Of a stretch of DNA of 64,000 nt, positions 63,313 through 64,000 are shown in pieces; position 1 is the stretch's first letter, and every line of letters begins with the position of its first letter. The position numbers and the translations under genes were made by a program. The stretch is from Opitutia bacterium (GTDB lineage Bacteria > Verrucomicrobiota > Verrucomicrobiia > Opitutales > Opitutaceae), in assembly GCA_947474365.1 (NCBI GenBank), contig CANJIU010000039.1:1-64000 (forward strand), written 5' to 3'. The notes under the pieces were generated by a model, which searched no databases, was not told the DNA's origin, and worked only from the letters and a program-made list of their open reading frames with translations.

Positions 63313-64000
63313 TTCCACACCTCCACGAACCGCAGGGCCAGATCCGCCGACTGCGCGGACGTTCCTTCCACAATACGCAGTCCGACAACCGGAATCCCGA
63401 GTAGCAGGGCCACTCCGGCGACGTGCGCTGAATCGTCATCTTCAGTGCTGGTCTGCCACTGTTCGCGAATCCACGCCACCCGATCGGCTTCGCGATTTAC
63501 TTGATGGGCGGAGCCCAGAACGCCAGGCAGGACGCGGACACCGGGCAGGTTCAATTTCAGGGCCACCTCACGGGCCGCCCGATCGGCAGGGAAAAAGGTC
63601 GTGGGCGTTTCCTTTTCGCCCGGAGTCGCCAGCAGGTGCGGGAGCACTTTCCAGCGGAGTGAATCGGAGCCTTCACCGAGGCCTGCCGGGCGGGAAACCA
63701 TCCCGTCAAACGCGACGAACCGTTCACTGACGACGACGTCTCCCTCTTTTAGCCGGACGTCGTGGGCCCGAGCCGGACCAAACACAACAATGAGCCGCGG
63801 AGAGTGCCGGCGCACGGCCAGCGTCGTCGCGGCAACGGCATTGAGCGGGTCTCCCTCGGAGCAAGTGGCCACGACGTCTTTTCCGCACAACCGACCGCGC
63901 CAGAATCGCCACGCGCCCTGCGTTTCCTCCTTCATCCCGGTGATTCCCTGCAGCACCGGACGAAGCGTGACGTCGTCGGCCGTGACCAATAACAGGTCAA
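63309..64000 (-). CDS. nucleoside phosphorylase-like protein, N-terminus cut by window end
   Basis: About 230 residues are visible, beginning DLLLVTADDVTLRPVLQGIT, where the frame runs past the window edge. Family similarity to the downstream paralogue is clear (VVVSERFVAFDGMVSRPAG, LPGVLGSAHQVNREADRVAW, EDDDSAHVAGVALLLGIPVV, GLRIVEGTSAQ). The usual Met-Glu is replaced by DDDSAHVAG, so the base/ribose contact differs. The two genes overlap by four bases. Its upstream start, and thus any signal peptide, is outside the window. Confidence 0.8.
   Translation of the reverse strand, partial: DLLLVTADDVTLRPVLQGITGMKEETQGAWRFWRGRLCGKDVVATCSEGDPLNAVAATTLAVRRHSPRLIVVFGPARAHDVRLKEGDVVVSERFVAFDGMVSRPAGLGEGSDSLRWKVLPHLLATPGEKETPTTFFPADRAAREVALKLNLPGVRVLPGVLGSAHQVNREADRVAWIREQWQTSTEDDDSAHVAGVALLLGIPVVGLRIVEGTSAQSADLALRFVEVWK

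Noticed and set aside
1..64000. CRISPR array, rRNA operon, intact tRNA gene, prophage or plasmid origin
   Set aside because: No regularly spaced repeats with spacers, no rRNA-like sequence, no complete cloverleaf and no phage or replication genes were seen.

Overview
The window is about 63% GC and densely packed with genes. It carries 38 protein-coding loci: two run off the window edges and one is interrupted by a stop codon. There are no rRNA genes, intact tRNA genes or CRISPR arrays. The gene mix points to Verrucomicrobiota, most likely an Opitutaceae-like bacterium: paired cytochrome-c-domain DUF1549/DUF1553 proteins with DUF1501 proteins, several large TonB-dependent receptors without SusD partners, five formylglycine sulfatases, DUF1080 proteins, a TAT-exported Gfo/Idh/MocA oxidoreductase, and few visible Shine-Dalgarno sequences. 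The taxonomic call is an inference from family content.

Region by region. 1-438: the tail of an unrecognised gene, then a REP-like hairpin. 0.4-13.7 kb (minus strand): two DUF1549/1553-DUF1501 pairs on either side of a TonB receptor, with a small concanavalin-like protein upstream. 13.9-16.8 kb: a lipoprotein and a tannase/feruloyl-esterase-like enzyme. 16.9-22.7 kb: a second TonB receptor and a DUF4965/DUF1793 protein. 23-30.5 kb: a DUF1080 protein, two sulfatases, an esterase and a divergent GH95 alpha-L-fucosidase, a set that suggests sulfated, fucose-containing polysaccharide (for example fucoidan) as substrate. 30.5-31.5 kb: a gene-poor kilobase with a 4 x 11-bp tandem repeat, a LacI-type palindrome, a long hairpin and a decayed receptor fragment. 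31.5-37 kb: an Xaa-Pro peptidase, a membrane metal exporter, and heme genes hemF-hemE-hemY in one tight operon. 37.1-46.6 kb (minus strand): a run of three sulfatases, DUF1080, TAT-exported Gfo/Idh/MocA oxidoreductase and a glycosidase-like protein. It is divergent from a TonB receptor and an SSS symporter at 46.9-51.5 kb. 51.5-52.3 kb: a decayed insertion-sequence region. 52.3-54.7 kb: an esterase, a MYG1-family protein and an unknown small protein. 54.8-64 kb: a TonB siderophore-type receptor, NCS2 permease, 8-oxoguanine-type deaminase, inositol monophosphatase, a second NCS2 permease broken by one in-frame amber codon, and two tandem nucleoside-phosphorylase-like proteins.

How the genes may work together (inference). 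The first 51 kb looks like a glycan scavenging island. Outer-membrane TonB receptors import oligosaccharides. Exported sulfatases, esterases, fucosidase and a possible periplasmic 3-keto-glycoside route (Gfo/Idh/MocA plus DUF1080) trim them, and an SSS symporter takes up monomers. The last 9 kb looks like purine-base acquisition and conversion. The heme operon covers three consecutive late steps from uroporphyrinogen III to protoporphyrin IX. It contains the most unusual signal in the window: a heptanucleotide tandem repeat at the hemF/hemE junction whose copy number sets whether the two proteins are separate or fused.
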